Shown here one piece after another: positions 19,954 through 30,572 of a DNA stretch of 64,000 nt. The DNA lies in the NCBI GenBank assembly GCA_012103075.1, contig JAAVLQ010000002.1, forward strand, positions 1,786,001 to 1,850,000, read 5' to 3'. This DNA comes from Brucella cytisi (GTDB taxonomy: Bacteria; Pseudomonadota; Alphaproteobacteria; Rhizobiales; Rhizobiaceae). The notes under the pieces are model-generated. The model was not told the DNA's origin. It did not search any database and saw only the letters and a list, made by a program, of their open reading frames with translations. Each line of letters opens with the position of its first letter. Positions within the stretch are counted from its first letter, which is position 1. Position numbers and translations under genes: made by a program.

Positions 19954-20659
19954 ATGGACCTGCCGAACCTCGATCAAAATTCCTTCGCATTGCCCGATCT
20001 GGATGCACTACGCGTCGACTTTCCAAAGCATAGACCTCGTATTCTTTTTGCTCTATGGCTCACTTCGCGATCGTTCCTATAGTCGGTTTCTGACGCTGGA
20101 AGCGCAGCGCCTTCTCGATGCGATGGGGGCTGAAACGCGTATCTTTCATGCCGATGGTCTTCCTTTGCCAGACGACGGTTCAGCAGAGCATCCGAAGGTT
20201 CAGGAATTGCGTGAGGCAATGCTTTGGTCAGAAGGGCAAGTCTGGACCAGTCCAGAACGTCATGGAGCCATGAGCGCCGTCATGAAATCGCAGATCGACT
20301 GGATTCCATTGCCGGGTGGAGCAATTCGTCCGACGCAGGGCCGAACTCTGGCATTGATGCAGGTTTCAGGCGGATCGCAGAGCTTCAACGCTGTCAATCA
20401 GATGCGCATTCTTGGGCGCTGGATGCGAATGATCACCATTCCAAACCAATCATCCGTCGCAAAGGCATGGCAGGAATTTGACGACGCTGGACGGATGAAA
20501 CCTTCATCGTTCTATGATCGCGTGATCGATGTGATGGAAGAGCTAATGAAGTTTACACTTCTGACGCGTGGCATCTCGGATCACCTCACAGACCGTTATA
20601 GCGAGCGCAAGGAAGAAGCGGTCAAACTCGAAAAGCGTGTTTCGTTGAAATCAATATGA
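19954..20659 (+). pseudogene. arsH: ArsH flavoprotein (one frameshift)
   Basis: Starts [20 protein letters not shown], breaks at a T5 run near 20046 and continues as [19 protein letters not shown], then [12 protein letters not shown]-type [20 protein letters not shown] and [20 protein letters not shown] to a stop at 20659. With T4 it is a normal ~234-residue NADPH-dependent FMN reductase of the ArsH family. These oxidise trivalent methyl- and aryl-arsenicals and confer resistance to organoarsenicals. The stop overlaps the start of the next gene (ATGA). Confidence 0.9.
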
Positions 20660-21838
20660 GCGCTGAACGGCTTCCCATTGCGGCCATTGCCGGTCTCGGA
20701 CTGACCCAGAATATCGGTTACGGCACTTTATATTATTCCTTTAGCATTCTCGCGCCGTCCATGGCGCGGGACTTCCCGTTTCCAACGAATGGATTTTCGG
20801 AGCACTGTCAGTCGCCCTGCTGGCAGGAGGATTCTCGGCCCCGGCTAGGCAAATGGATTGATCGTTACGGCGCAGGTCGCATGATGACGATAGGTTCGAT
20901 ACTGGCCGCCGTCGCTCTCATACTGTGTTCATTTTCTTCAAATGTGTTAGTGTTTGCAGGCACGCTGACGATCATCGAAACCGCCGCAAACCTCGTCCAG
21001 TATGGAGCAGCCTTTGCATTATTGGTGCAATTGGCGCCAAATGTTGCCCAGCGTAGCATCACCTATCTGACACTGATTGCAGGCTTTGCCTCGACAATTT
21101 TCTGGCCTATCACAACAACACTTCAGCATTGGCTCACCCGGCAACAGACCTATTTGCTGTTCGCTTGCCTCCATTTGTTTCTCTGCGTGCCGGTACACCT
21201 TATGCTCGCGCGTTCTATTGCAAAGAGTGGTCGGAACCGCTCAACGAATGGAACAGTCGCAGCCGCCTGTTCAGGTGATCTGCCTGCCCATAAACGGCGT
21301 AAAGGTTTCCTGCTGGTTCTCGTCGCATTCTCGACGCAGACTCTCGTTGCAGCGGCTATTCTGGTCCATATGATGCCGATTTTGGGTGCGCTCGGTCTTG
21401 CAGGTTCTGCAGCCTTTATTGGCGCGATGTTCGGACCATCTCAGGTGGCAAGCCGCCTGATCAACATGCTCGGGGGCAAGAACCTTGCGCCGATCAATCT
21501 GGCAGTTGTCTCGGCCTCATTGATGGGTCTAGCCCTCATTGTTCTGTTATTCGAGCTCCGTCCATTATTGCGACGATGATGTTTGCCTGCCTTTTGGCTT
21601 TGGAAACGGCCTCTTCAGTATTGTCTCCGGAACCTTGCCTTTGTCACTGTTCGGCAGTGATGGTTACGGTTCCATGCAGGGCAAAATCATATCAGCCAGA
21701 TTAATCGTATCCGCCACTGCACCGTTAGCGATGGCTTCCAGTATAACGAACTTTGGTGCGAGCTGGAGCCTCACTATTCTAGCTTTTGCTGCCGCTTTAG
21801 GCGTCGCGATGCTCACAGGATTGAAGTTGCTTCGTTGA
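20656..21838 (+). pseudogene. MFS transporter of the ars operon (frameshifted)
   Basis: About 393 residues with twelve hydrophobic segments when frames are joined. Two compensating shifts near 20788 and 20843 garble a short segment that should read FGALSVALLAGGFSAP; a further break lies near 21585, after which the frame continues GFGNGLFSIVSGTLPLSLFG to the stop at 21838. A start overlapping the arsH stop shows it belongs to the operon. MFS proteins in this position (ArsJ, ArsK and similar) export arsenic species. This one resembles neither strongly enough for me to name it. Confidence 0.72.
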
Positions 21839-22066
21839 TGTCAGCTTACAGGAAAACGTGGTTGGAACGAAATCACGGCAGTAAAGCGCATTTCGCCCAA
21901 CCCGGAAGAATCAAGCAGATCGATACAGTAACAATCGAGGCCCAAACCAAGCCGCAGACCGCCCATTTCAAACCATCGAGGGACTTTCTGCTATGTCCAC
22001 ATCGCCTGCTTCTGCCAGTTTGCCGGGCGTGCAATTCGTTCATCGCCGTGACATAGTCACTCTATA

Positions 22067-22083
22067 TTATCGAAATTCGATAA
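22067..22083. promoter_or_regulatory. PadR-type operator upstream of padR-chrA
   Basis: A perfect inverted repeat TTATCGAA-a-TTCGATAA lies 42 bp before the likely padR start. PadR repressors of chromate clusters recognise AT-rich dyads of this form. The position fits autoregulation of the padR-chrA unit. Confidence 0.6.
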
Positions 22084-22124
22084 CGATACTCGATGGAATG
22101 GATGCATTGGGATCATGTGGGCAT

Positions 22125-22430
22125 ATGGAACATCAAGATCTGCTGAATGGACTCATTCGCCTTCACGTTCTGCATCATGCGGTCGAAGGCGAGGTCTATG
22201 GACAGTGTATGATCGAAGAATTGGCCAATCATGGATACAAGCTGAGTGCCGGGACGCTCTATCCGATGCTGCGTTCGATGGAGAAGAAGGGCTATCTCAT
22301 TTCCGAGAAGCAGCGTGCGGGCCGTTCCGTCCGGCACATCTATCGAGCAACGCCACTCGGTCGGGAGGCACTGGAGATGGCACGCGGCAAGGTCCGCGAG
22401 TTGATCGGCGAGATGCTAGAACATCGCTGA
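22125..22430 (+). CDS. PadR-family transcriptional regulator
   Basis: Residues from the ATG at 22125 (MEHQDLLNGLIRLHVLHHA) form a compact PadR protein of 101 residues: YGQCMIEELANHGYKLSAGTLYP is the recognition region, RSMEKKGYLISE the wing, and HIYRATPLGREALEMARGKV the C-terminal dimer helix. The frame is open further upstream (to 21993), but the operator at 22067-22083 lies inside that extension and homologues begin at about MEHQ. It probably represses the chromate transporter gene starting 55 bp downstream. Confidence 0.85.
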   Translation: MEHQDLLNGLIRLHVLHHAVEGEVYGQCMIEELANHGYKLSAGTLYPMLRSMEKKGYLISEKQRAGRSVRHIYRATPLGREALEMARGKVRELIGEMLEHR

Positions 22431-22485
22431 GTCCATTTACCTGCGTTCACTCCATTGACAACGTTTGCATCGTCCGGAGATCGTG

Positions 22486-23694
22486 ATGACCGCACACGAT
22501 AATTCAGCCCGTGCCGCGCAACCGGCCGCCGGATCGGCTCTTGAAGTCTTTCGAGTGTTTCTCAAACTCGGGCTGACATCCTTCGGTGGGCCAATCGCTC
22601 ATCTTGGATACTTCCGCGATGAACTGGTGGTGCGCCGCAAGTGGATCGACGAGGAAGGCTATGCCGATCTAGTCGCACTCTGTCAGTTCTTACCCGGGCC
22701 AGCTTCGAGCCGGGTTGGATTCTCGCTCGGTGTCCTGCGCGGCAATGGGTTGCTCGGCGGTTTCGCCGCCCGGCTCGCTTTCACGATGCCGTCGGTCGCA
22801 ATCCTGTTTGCCCTCGCACTCAGCGCAGCGGCATTTACTGGAGCTGCTGCGGAAGGCGTGTTGCACGGCTTGAAGCTGGTCGCAGTCGCCGTGGTCGCGC
22901 AGGCGATCTGGGGCACCTCACCCCCGATCGGGAACGCGCCGGAATTGCTTTGGCCGGGATCGCCATAGTAGTTTTCATTGGCGGCTCATTCGGCCAGATC
23001 GGTGCGATTGCGCTAGGCGCCATCGCCGGGCTCTGGCTCTGCCGCAACGAACTTTCCAAGCCAACAGGCCATCTCCGCTTTCCGGTTTCGCGTCGCAACG
23101 GGGCGGTAGCTCTCTTTCTGTTTGCTGCACTTTTCGTGATCCCGCCGTTGCTGGTCATGACGACCGGCCATCAGGCGGTGGCACTTTTTGACGCTTTTAC
23201 CATTCCGGCGCTTTGGTATTCGGAGGAGGACATGTCGTGCTCCCCTTGCTGCAAGCTCAGGTGGTGACACACGTTGGGTCACGAACGAACCCTTTCTGGT
23301 CGGTTATGGCCCGGCGCAGGCCGTACCGGGACCGCTATTCACCTTTTCCGCCTATCTCGGCGCGGTCATGGGGCCGATGCCCAATGGTCTAGCGGGCGCT
23401 TCCATCGCGGTCGTTGCGATCTTCCTGCCGGGTCTTCTACTGGTCTACGGAATGCTCCCCTATTGGGATGCGTTGCGATTGCGACCGATCGCTCAGGCAG
23501 CCATGCGTGGCGCGAACGCCGCCGTCGTCGGCATCCCGGGCGCAGCCCTCTACGACCCGGTTTGGACAAGCGCGGTTTTTTCACCACGGGATTTCGCATT
23601 AGCGTTGGCCGGGTTTCTCCTACTCACCGTCTGGAAAGTCCAGCCGTGGATCGTCGTCGCGGTCCCGCCGTCAGTGGGACGTTGGTTCATATAA
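22486..23694 (+). pseudogene. chrA: Chromate transporter ChrA (frameshifted)
   Basis: A long-chain CHR-family transporter of about 400 residues split over three frames. The first CHR domain has FLKLGLTSFGGPIAHLGYFR, GYADLVALCQFLPGPASS and RGNGLLGGFAARLAFTMPS. The second begins after breaks near 22915 and 23215, with the expected LVFGGGHVVLPLLQ sequence spread over frames, followed by GYGPAQAVPGPLFTFSAYLG and a hydrophobic end. It exports chromate across the inner membrane. Joint occurrence with arsenic genes points to a metal-resistance block. Confidence 0.85.
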
Positions 23695-23767
23695 TCTGAA
23701 AATTTCCTGTCACGTAATTCTTAAAACACGGAACGCAAACACAGGTACTGATTTCTCTGGGAAAATA

Positions 23768-23860
23768 GATGGAACGACTGCTTTGAGGAAAGTGTGAAGG
23801 CTACGATAATATCTGAAATGAAGGCGCGTTACCGAACAGCGGCTTTCGACCTTAATCTCT
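23768..23860 (+). repeat. Dispersed intergenic repeat copy
   Basis: TGGAACGACTGCTTTGAGGA, AAGTGTGAAGGCTACGATAA, CTGAAATGAAGGCGCGTTAC, then CGGCTTTCGACC. Lies just after chrA, in the same orientation as the others. Confidence 0.65.
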
Positions 23861-24022
23861 GCCGTTCATCGCTGGAGGTGAGGACGCTCAAAGCGGACCT
23901 TGCAGGTCGCTATCGTCTTGGATCAAACCCGTCGCAAAGATCAGGGCGTTTTGCAACAAGACTCCATCAAGGGGACATCAAGACGTTAAAGTTCAAGCCT
24001 CGCCCGCTCCGTCGCTTGTCAT

Positions 24023-24748
24023 CTACGCTATGCTTGTACTGATTTGTTGCCGAAAATAATTGATCGCCGCCGCGCATTCGTAAGGCGCAACTTGAAACAG
24101 AAAAATGCGGGGCTGCAATGTCGTGAATACGTAAATCGGGTACGATCTTACTCAAATGCTGCGCCGCTGATTTCGGCACTAACCGATCCGCATTCGCGCG
24201 CAAATAGAGAACGGGCTGTAGAACGGTCTGAGGTGAATCCAGATAGTCAACCTTTAGCGCGGCCCGCGCACGAATGCTCAGCACCAGAGGGTCAACGATC
24301 GCAAGCGCTTGCTTGAGGTGTCTTCGTAACTCAGGGGTTGCACTGCGCCCCAACAAAAATGCGTAAGCATGCTTGTCGGAACAAGGCGCGGAGAAATGAG
24401 ATTGGCCAGGTACGACAGCACCGGCTTTGCCGGCAGATCGAGTCTCGCAAAGGATGCGCCGAGAACCACTCCTTTCAATCCAGCGGGTTCTTCCTGCGCA
24501 AGGCGTAGTGCGAGTGGGCCAGAAAAGGATTCACCAATCACGATGTAATCGCCTGTGGGAAGTTGCGTCCGCACTAGTCCCATAAGGTCATCGTAATCGA
24601 AGGGCTGGTGAGTTGGATAGCGCACCACCTTCACGCTGAAATGAGATTCCAGTAATTTGGCGAAATCTGACAGTAGAAGTCCCGTCCCGTCGAGCCCGGG
24701 AAGAAGGACCGCCGTTAGTATGCCGTTCTCATTCATGGCAGTGTTCAT
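24023..24748 (-). pseudogene. Alpha/beta hydrolase, pimeloyl-ester esterase-like (frameshifted)
   Basis: Start MNTAMNENG at 24748. The hydrolase core shows VLLPGLDGTGLL, VVRYPTHQPFDYDDL, the nucleophile elbow GESFSGPLALRLAQ (Ser near 74) and LRANADRLVPKSAA (acid region). The histidine follows in DIAAPHFLFQ after a second break. Shifts lie near 24355 and 24100; the repaired protein is ~240 residues. Cytosolic esterase or lipase of unknown substrate. Its 5' end abuts an IS1182 fragment, so its native promoter has probably been replaced. Confidence 0.7.
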
Positions 24749-24764
24749 AGTTGTATTCGCGAAA

Positions 24765-25104
24765 CACGCTCCTGAAGGTCGAACGGTTGATCCACCGAAA
24801 TGCCGCGATCGTGCGGAAATCCGGTTTCAGGTGCCGCAGCAGCCAGATCACCTCGATGTTGCGATGGCATTCCGTCTCCAGCCGCCGGCTCGACCGAACG
24901 CGGTTGAGATAGCCATATGTGTACAACTTGAGCAAATCGGCGGGATCGAAGCTCGGCCGACCGGTATCCTTCGGCAGCCTTGAGATCGAGGCCGTTGACA
25001 AAGGCCTCAAAGAAGCGGACCGGGTTGTCCAGCCCCACATAATCGTCAACCGCTTCCGGCAGAAGCAGCAGTTGCGAGCGATCCGTTCCTGAAAGGTGAG
25101 CCAT
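24765..25104 (-). mobile_element. IS1182-family transposase, N-terminal fragment
   Basis: Starts MAHLSGTDRSQLLLLPEAVDDYV, then NPVRFFEAFVNGLDLKAA, DPADLLKLYTYGYLNRVRSS and HRNIEVIWLLRHLKPDF, the conserved N-terminal part of IS1182-type transposases. The sequence stops matching near FREYN at ~24765, immediately upstream of the hydrolase start. At least one frame shift lies near 24970. The catalytic DDE region is missing, so it cannot move on its own. It shares its sequence with the fragment at 45172-45750, which lies in the opposite orientation. Confidence 0.85.
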
Positions 25105-25209
25105 GGCAAATCTTACCACAGCTGCCTATCCTCTGGAATCATTGAGGGAGTTTTTGAACAGTCTCCGGGATTTTCGCCACAGCATCCTGCTGAGCAAGCT
25201 GCGAGCAGA

Positions 25210-25542
25210 TCAGGTCGTCTCTTTTAAGGGCCAAACCTCAACGACGCCATGCGCCACAGCACAGGGCACGTGCGAAACCTTCTCAATGGCGGCGGCCAGA
25301 TCGGTGGCCTCAATGATGGCGAAGCCCGCAATCGGCAAGGCCGACGACATGAACGGTCCATCGCGAGTTTCCATGCCACAGGCCTCTGGATTGCGGACTT
25401 GCACCGGATTGCCAGCAATTCCCATCACTGCGCCTTCGGACCGCAGTTTTTCGTCCTGTGCATGGGCAGCGTCCCTGACGTGGTGGGGCGTACGGTCGTA
25501 ACCCTCCCGGTCAGCATATCCGATTGTGATGAACCCGGGCAT
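25210..25542 (-). CDS. YciI-like (YCII/DGPF) family protein
   Basis: A complete 110-residue ORF preceded by GGAAGG. The central EACGMETRDGPFMSSALPIAGF contains the DGPF-type motif, and the C-terminus ends in the family pattern CAVAHGVVEVWPL. YciI-like proteins have a ferredoxin-like fold with a conserved histidine/aspartate pair; many have no known reaction and some accompany ECF sigma factors. Here it sits directly downstream of an HxlR regulator on the same strand, so it is probably under its control. Confidence 0.8.
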   Translation of the reverse strand: MPGFITIGYADREGYDRTPHHVRDAAHAQDEKLRSEGAVMGIAGNPVQVRNPEACGMETRDGPFMSSALPIAGFAIIEATDLAAAIEKVSHVPCAVAHGVVEVWPLKETT

Positions 25543-25554
25543 GGTCTCGTTTCC

Positions 25555-26049
25555 TTCCAGTGAGTTTGATCTGTGCCTTTGGCCACAGTGGCGTCATAGG
25601 CAGCCCGCAGACGGTCCGACACGGAGGGTCCGTTATTGGGATTCGGTATACCGAGATGGCGCTCTCGCAGTTTGGCCATAAATGCGTCCTGCAACGCCTG
25701 CCCCCCTTCTTCGAGCACTTGAATGCGGACCGCCAATTCCGGTGTTGTAGGGAGGAACTGTCTTCCCCTGGCACCGAGTGCAACCAGCGCCGGGAGCAGA
25801 GCTATCGACTTTTCGGTCAGGCTGTCGTCCGCTGCTTGTGGTTCGGATCATCGGAACCCGCTAGCAGGCCCTCTGCAACCAATTTCTTGAGTTTGGCTCC
25901 GAGAATGTTAGTCGCGATCCCTTCGAGCGAATTACTGAGGATGTCGCGAAACGACCGCCGATTCCCGAACATGATGTCCCGCAGGATTACCAAGCTCCGG
26001 TATCACCAAGCACCTCTGCGGCCGGGTTGATTGGGCAATTGGACCGCAT
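25555..26049 (-). pseudogene. HxlR-family transcriptional regulator (frameshifted)
   Basis: From an ATG at 26047-26049 the joined frames give MRSNCPINPAAEVLGDT, then the winged-helix segment RDIMFGNRRSFRDILS, EGIATNILGAKLKKLV, GLLAGSDDPNHKQ and a C-terminal extension ending QDAFMAKLRERHLG with VSDRLRAAYDATVA. This is the HxlR (DUF24) architecture, ~160 residues. Breaks lie near 26000, 25865 and 25745. The YciI gene follows immediately in the same direction. The exact stop is uncertain because of the shifts. Confidence 0.7.
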
Positions 26050-26129
26050 CTTCATCATCGCAGGGTCGCAAAACAAATTGCACAATGCAACCGGTTTTAT
26101 CACGACACAGACTGCAGGACTTATGCAGG

Positions 26130-26225
26130 AAAGCGCAATGACCGCTGTGGAACTTGTGGGAATCCTACGCTATTGATTGAAATGGGCGCGCGTTACTGAC
26201 CAGCAGCTTTCGACCCTCATTGGAG
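26130..26225 (+). repeat. Dispersed intergenic repeat copy
   Basis: AAAGCGCAATGACCGCTGTG, GGAATCCTACGCTATTGATT, GAAATGGGCGCGCGTTACTG, then CAGCAGCTTTCGACCCTCAT. It fills most of the gap between the HxlR start and the efflux operon. Confidence 0.7.
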
Positions 26226-26356
26226 ACATTATTTTATTCAGCTTCCTCGCTGCAGATTAGATGGCAATTGACAGTCGCAGGTTTTTTGGAAACTTTCGAC
26301 AGGATAATAATATCGACCGGATTATGCCTTTCGCCGGGTCAGATAAGTTCACATTA

Positions 26357-27235
26357 TTAGTTGCCCTTCGGTTCAATCGTCACTGTTGCAGTGCGACCCG
26401 CAATGAGCCGGACGGCATCGGGAATGTCATCGATCTCGATCCGTACCGGAATCCTCTGGGCCAGACGGACCCATGAGAATGTCGGAGCCACGCTTGCGAG
26501 GGAGCCGACAGAGTCGCTTCGCTCCCGATCCTCGATACCGGCGGAGATGCTAGCGACATGTCCGATCACCGGTTCCGGCTCACCCATAATATCGATCCTC
26601 ACCAGATCGTTGACGTGGATTCTGGGAAGCTTCGTCTCTTCGAAATATCCTGCGATATAGATGGATTCTCTTTCAACCAGCACACCGACCGGACTTCCAG
26701 CAGAAACATAGTTTCCCCTGCGCAGAGAGAAATTGGTGATCGCCCCTGATGCCGGTGCCTTCACGGTTGTCCGTTCAAGGTCGAGTCTGGCCAGATCCCG
26801 CGCTGCAAGTGCTGATTGATACGCTGCGTTTGCCTGATGCATCTGGCTTTCCGCCTGCTGCCGCTGCTTTAGGCTGACGGCTTCTTTAGAGGCTAGCAGT
26901 TGATATCGTTCGAAATCCGTCTTCGCCAGCTCCGCCGCGGCCTTCATGCTCTGCGTCTGAGCTTCCGCTTCGCGGAGTACAAGCTTGAATCGGTCTGTTT
27001 CTATACGGAACAGCGGCGTCCCTTTCTCCACCCGAGCGTTGTCCGACACCAGAACCTCAGTGACGGGGCCGGAGACATCTGGCGCGAAACGCACGATATC
27101 AGCACGGATGTGAGCGTCGCGCGTCCATGGCGCTTCCATGTAGAAGGACCATAGGTGCCAGCTCAGTACCGCTGCGCAGCCGACCATAGAAAGTGTCAAA
27201 AAGACCCGTGCGGAAATGATGGTGACATTCTTCAT
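26357..27235 (-). CDS. HlyD-family periplasmic adaptor of an AaeAB-like efflux pump
   Basis: Uses the ATG at 27233-27235, which overlaps the DUF1656 stop; the open frame continues further upstream only because it antisense-reads that gene. About 292 residues: an N-terminal membrane anchor (FLTLSMVGCAAVLSWHLW), EAPWTRDAHIRADIVRFAPDVSG (first half-motif of the lipoyl domain), a coiled-coil hairpin (~95-160) and the second half-motif TVKAPASGAITNFSLRRGNYV, then the beta-barrel region. It should bridge the inner-membrane FUSC protein to an outer-membrane channel. Intact. Confidence 0.88.
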   Translation of the reverse strand: MKNVTIISARVFLTLSMVGCAAVLSWHLWSFYMEAPWTRDAHIRADIVRFAPDVSGPVTEVLVSDNARVEKGTPLFRIETDRFKLVLREAEAQTQSMKAAAELAKTDFERYQLLASKEAVSLKQRQQAESQMHQANAAYQSALAARDLARLDLERTTVKAPASGAITNFSLRRGNYVSAGSPVGVLVERESIYIAGYFEETKLPRIHVNDLVRIDIMGEPEPVIGHVASISAGIEDRERSDSVGSLASVAPTFSWVRLAQRIPVRIEIDDIPDAVRLIAGRTATVTIEPKGN

Positions 27236-27441
27236 CTTTGAAACCAGTTGAAAGCGACTGAAAACCCAGCCGGGAGGGTGACGTAGATCGCTAGATTGAA
27301 CAGAGGGCGATGCCATACCAGTCGGTAAAATCCGTCCTTGTCGAGAACCGACGCGAGAACGCGGAACACGCCGTACGCGAAAAGGGCCAGCGCCGCGAAC
27401 AACGGCAGGAAGACGCCGTAAAGATCGAATTGTCCGGTCAC
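27232..27441 (-). CDS. DUF1656 small membrane protein (AaeX-like)
   Basis: A 69-residue protein with two hydrophobic segments (LPLFAALALFAYGVFRVLA and a C-terminal one around NLAIYVTLPAGF), starting MTGQFDLYGVFLP. DUF1656/AaeX proteins occur between the FUSC and HlyD genes of aromatic-acid efflux operons, as here. ATGA overlaps at both ends show tight coupling with its neighbours. Role unknown. Confidence 0.88.
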   Translation of the reverse strand: MTGQFDLYGVFLPLFAALALFAYGVFRVLASVLDKDGFYRLVWHRPLFNLAIYVTLPAGFSVAFNWFQR

Positions 27442-29441
27442 ACAGCAATCCTCCCTGAAGGTGGTGTTGTTAAAACCGGCGGATCAGCGTCTGGGGCGAG
27501 GCAAAGGCGAAGAGCGACCGCGCTCACCAGAAGCTGCCCTTCCGCAGTTGATGTGATCGTGCCCGGAGCGGAAAGAATAAGATCATCCAAAATCCTCAGG
27601 GCATTTTCCAAAGGTCCGCGGCGGCCACCGGACTTCAGTTCGTACACGTCTTCGAGTGCTTCGAAGACTGCTTCCGCTTTGCAGCGAATAGAGCTGGACG
27701 CTTCATCGACAAACTTCTGCATAGCCATCATATGAAGTCCCGTCCGCAGATCCCGCGTAAGGTCGGCATTTGCAGCATCGGAACTCAGTGGAAGTTTTGC
27801 AGCTCTGGAAGCAAAGAGGCCGGCAACATCGATGACGCGATGGTGCGTGACATGTTTCTGTACAACGGAAAAAAGCCTTCTGGCGTTTGTCTCCGCCCTA
27901 ACGGAGCGGAAGAGCCTGCAGACCACAATCGTCCAGATCATCGCAAGAATGGTCGCGATTCCTGTGTTCACGAATAAGACGAAGTCGCTGCTCTGGTGTG
28001 ATTGGAGCATGAGAAGAAGAGGAAAGTTTATACACAGTCCCATCCCGACGATGGCCGGGGAAGGCTCAGCGAGGCATATCCCAGCCGGAATCAGAAACAG
28101 TCCGAGAGCTGCGGCGAGCGGCAGAAATCCGTCGATCATCGGAAGGACCGCGAAGCCATAGACGAACGCTGCGACGAACGCGCCGATTGTCACGCCAACA
28201 AACTTGCGCATTGCAGGAACCGGATCGTCCATCGTCGCGAGGAGGCAACAAAGGACGCCTGATATCTGTGTCAATGTCATTCCGTCAGACCAACCGCTCG
28301 CGATCCAGAAAAGGGTCGATGACGACAGGCAAATCGCGACTGCTACCGCTGATAACAAAGCCATGCCGACGTCACGATGCTGGGTTGGCGTCTGGTCGAC
28401 AGCAGCGAAGCGGCGAGCCGCTCTCGCTGTGTTCTCATCTTCTATGGCTTCGCGAAGGGTACCGCAGTCGTCGGAGATCCGAAGAATATCCCGCAGGTTC
28501 CGAGCGGCGTTGGCAAGAAGGTGCTTTTCCCAAAGAGTGGGGCGCATCAAAACGGTCGAGCGCATCGATCTCTGTCTTGAAACTCCTTGTGGGATTCTTT
28601 GATCGAGAGCCGATCGCCGAACCGACAGCGGCAATCAACGACAAAGCATCTGCCGAGCCGGGCGTGTTGAGCTTGACCAGTGATCGTCGTAAATCCTCGA
28701 TTTCTGCCAAGAGTGGAAGGAGAGACACCATGCGGTGCTGCAGTGATCGCACTGACGATATCGCACGTCGATATCTGGAGCCATCATATTGAAGATGGGT
28801 TGTAAATGACCGCAAGTCTGCTACGTCCGCAGCCGGGCCTAGTCGTGCCACTCTGCTCTGGGTTTCACCACATTCTCCGACCGCCATTGTTGTGAGGAGC
28901 GACCACGCCCGGCCATCCATCCGTCGATCCGATTGACGAGAACGGTACCCACATGAGCTGGAAAGACGACATGGCTGACGATCGACGCGCATATAATTGC
29001 GAGACCGATCTCCTCAATGCGAGACATGACCGTGTCGAACGTGTTCGCCGGAGCTGTGACCAACGGCAGTCCTGCAAGAAGCACCGTATATCCGGCCAGC
29101 AACAGGACGTAGCTTCGGGGCGTGCGGTCCAGAAGACTGAAGAAAGTGCATGCCGATACCCATGCAATGATCGCCGCTGAAAGCAGTATCGGCTCGTTCA
29201 CCAAGTTCGGAACCATGACGATCGTTGCACCGCCGCCGATGAGGGTTCCGAGCAATCGATAGACCGACTTCGATGAGATCGCGCCCGAAAGCGGATGAGC
29301 GACGATGTAGACGGTTGCCACCGCCCAGAACGGTCGAGGAAGGTCGAAGCTGATCGCGATGAAATAGGCAAGCATTGCTGCCGGGAATGTCTTCACTGAA
29401 AAGACGACCGTATCGGTGGTGACAATCGACCGAACGCTCAC
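27438..29441 (-). pseudogene. FUSC-family inner-membrane efflux protein, AaeB-like (two frameshifts)
   Basis: Joined frames give ~668 residues. The N-terminal membrane block has KTFPAAMLAYFIAISFDLPRPFWAVATVYIV and GTLIGGGATIVMVPNLVN, typical of FUSC/AaeB. A cytoplasmic helical region follows (RAISSVRSLQHRMVSLLP), then a second membrane block (GVTIGAFVAAFVYGF, LFLIPAGICLAEPSPAIVGM). Breaks lie near 28870 and 28580. The pump is expected to export aromatic carboxylates or similar organic anions. It is operonic with DUF1656 and the HlyD adaptor, and divergent from the AraC gene at 29768, its probable regulator. Confidence 0.82.
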
Positions 29442-29767
29442 ACCTTATCTCCTCGGCTGTGAACTGCTCCGGGTAACGCCTCGCTCGTCAATGGTGCCGG
29501 TGAGGCCGTAGATCGCAGGTGAGACATAGCAAAAAAGCGCAGCCGCAACGCAGGCATGCACATAAGCTTCCGCAGGATCCACACATGACATGGCCGGCGT
29601 ATTTGTCGCCGGAGAAATCATTAGGGCACGGAACCCGGAGAGGACGAAGCTTGCTCTCTTCAGCAAAGGGAGGAGGTGTTGTTGAAATGCCATTGAGGTC
29701 TCCGAACGTCATGTCCATTCGAAAATTTATCGACAAATCAGGCTGAGGAATTTAGTTATTCTCCCAT

Positions 29768-30572
29768 ATGATAACGAAATCCTGCCAACTTCCGGTGACC
29801 CTCTCCCGGGCTCGAGACGATAATGATCTTGACAAGTCCGCGGCGCGGGCGAGTGCTGTAAGGATCGATGTGTCGCAGAATGAACGCGAAGCACCCGAGC
29901 ATCGCCATCGCAAGGGCCAGCTCGTTCTGGCTTCGCGGGGAGGAGTGACCTGTCGTGTTCCGAGCGGGATTTGGATGGTACCTCCTCATTGTGGCGTCTG
30001 GGTTCCGGGGGTATGCTGCACAGCAATGTGGCGACCGCCAATGCTCGCTTGTTCTTCCTGTTCATTGAACCGGGCGCTGCCAATCTTCCAGACCGATGCT
30101 GCACGCTTTCCCTGTCTCCGCTTGTCAGGGAGCTTATCATAGAGATGGCTGACCAGTCCGCAGTCGCGATGGCCGATGCTGAACTCATCACCACACTGCT
30201 TCTATCGGCTCTGCCGCGTATGCCAGTAGAGGATCTGCATCTGCCATTGACGGATGAACCTCGACTTGGACGCACGCGTGGGCACTGGTCGACGATCCTT
30301 CCGACCGTAGCACGATAGCGCAATGGGCGGAGCGAGTGGCGATGAGCGAGAATTCGCTCGCTCGTCTCGTTCAACAGGAGACCGGCCTGACTTTCGGTCG
30401 TTGGCGACAGCAGTTGCAGTTGATCATCGCACTCCGAAGTCTTGCAGCTGGGGCAACGGTGCAGCAGGTTTCTGGCGACCTTGGATATGAATCAGTGTCA
30501 GCGTTCATCACTATGTTCAAGAAAGCGCTCGGCACATCGCCAGCCAAATATCTCAAGAATTGGGACCGTTAA
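29768..30572 (+). pseudogene. AraC-family regulator, cupin-type (frameshifted)
   Basis: N-terminus MITKSCQLP and an AraC-type cupin: EAPEHRHRKGQLVLASRGGV, then CRVPSGIWMVPPHCGVWVPG. A G5 run near 30010 (six would keep frame) shifts the sense; the sequence continues MLHSNVATANARLFFLFIEP. A second shift near 30280 leads to ALVDDPSDRSTIAQWAERVAM, the C-terminal HTH SENSLARLVQQETGLTFGRWRQQ and the second HTH QVSGDLGYESVSAFITMFKKALG. ~265 residues. It is divergent from the AaeB-like operon, so probably its activator. Confidence 0.78.

Noticed and set aside
26357-27448. 363-codon reading of the HlyD adaptor
   Set aside because: The first ~70 codons run antisense-like through the DUF1656 gene; the ATG at 27235 overlapping its stop is the normal start.
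28187-28792. Plus-strand ORF of 201 codons
   Set aside because: It is an antisense shadow of the FUSC gene; serine/arginine-rich composition and no ribosome site.
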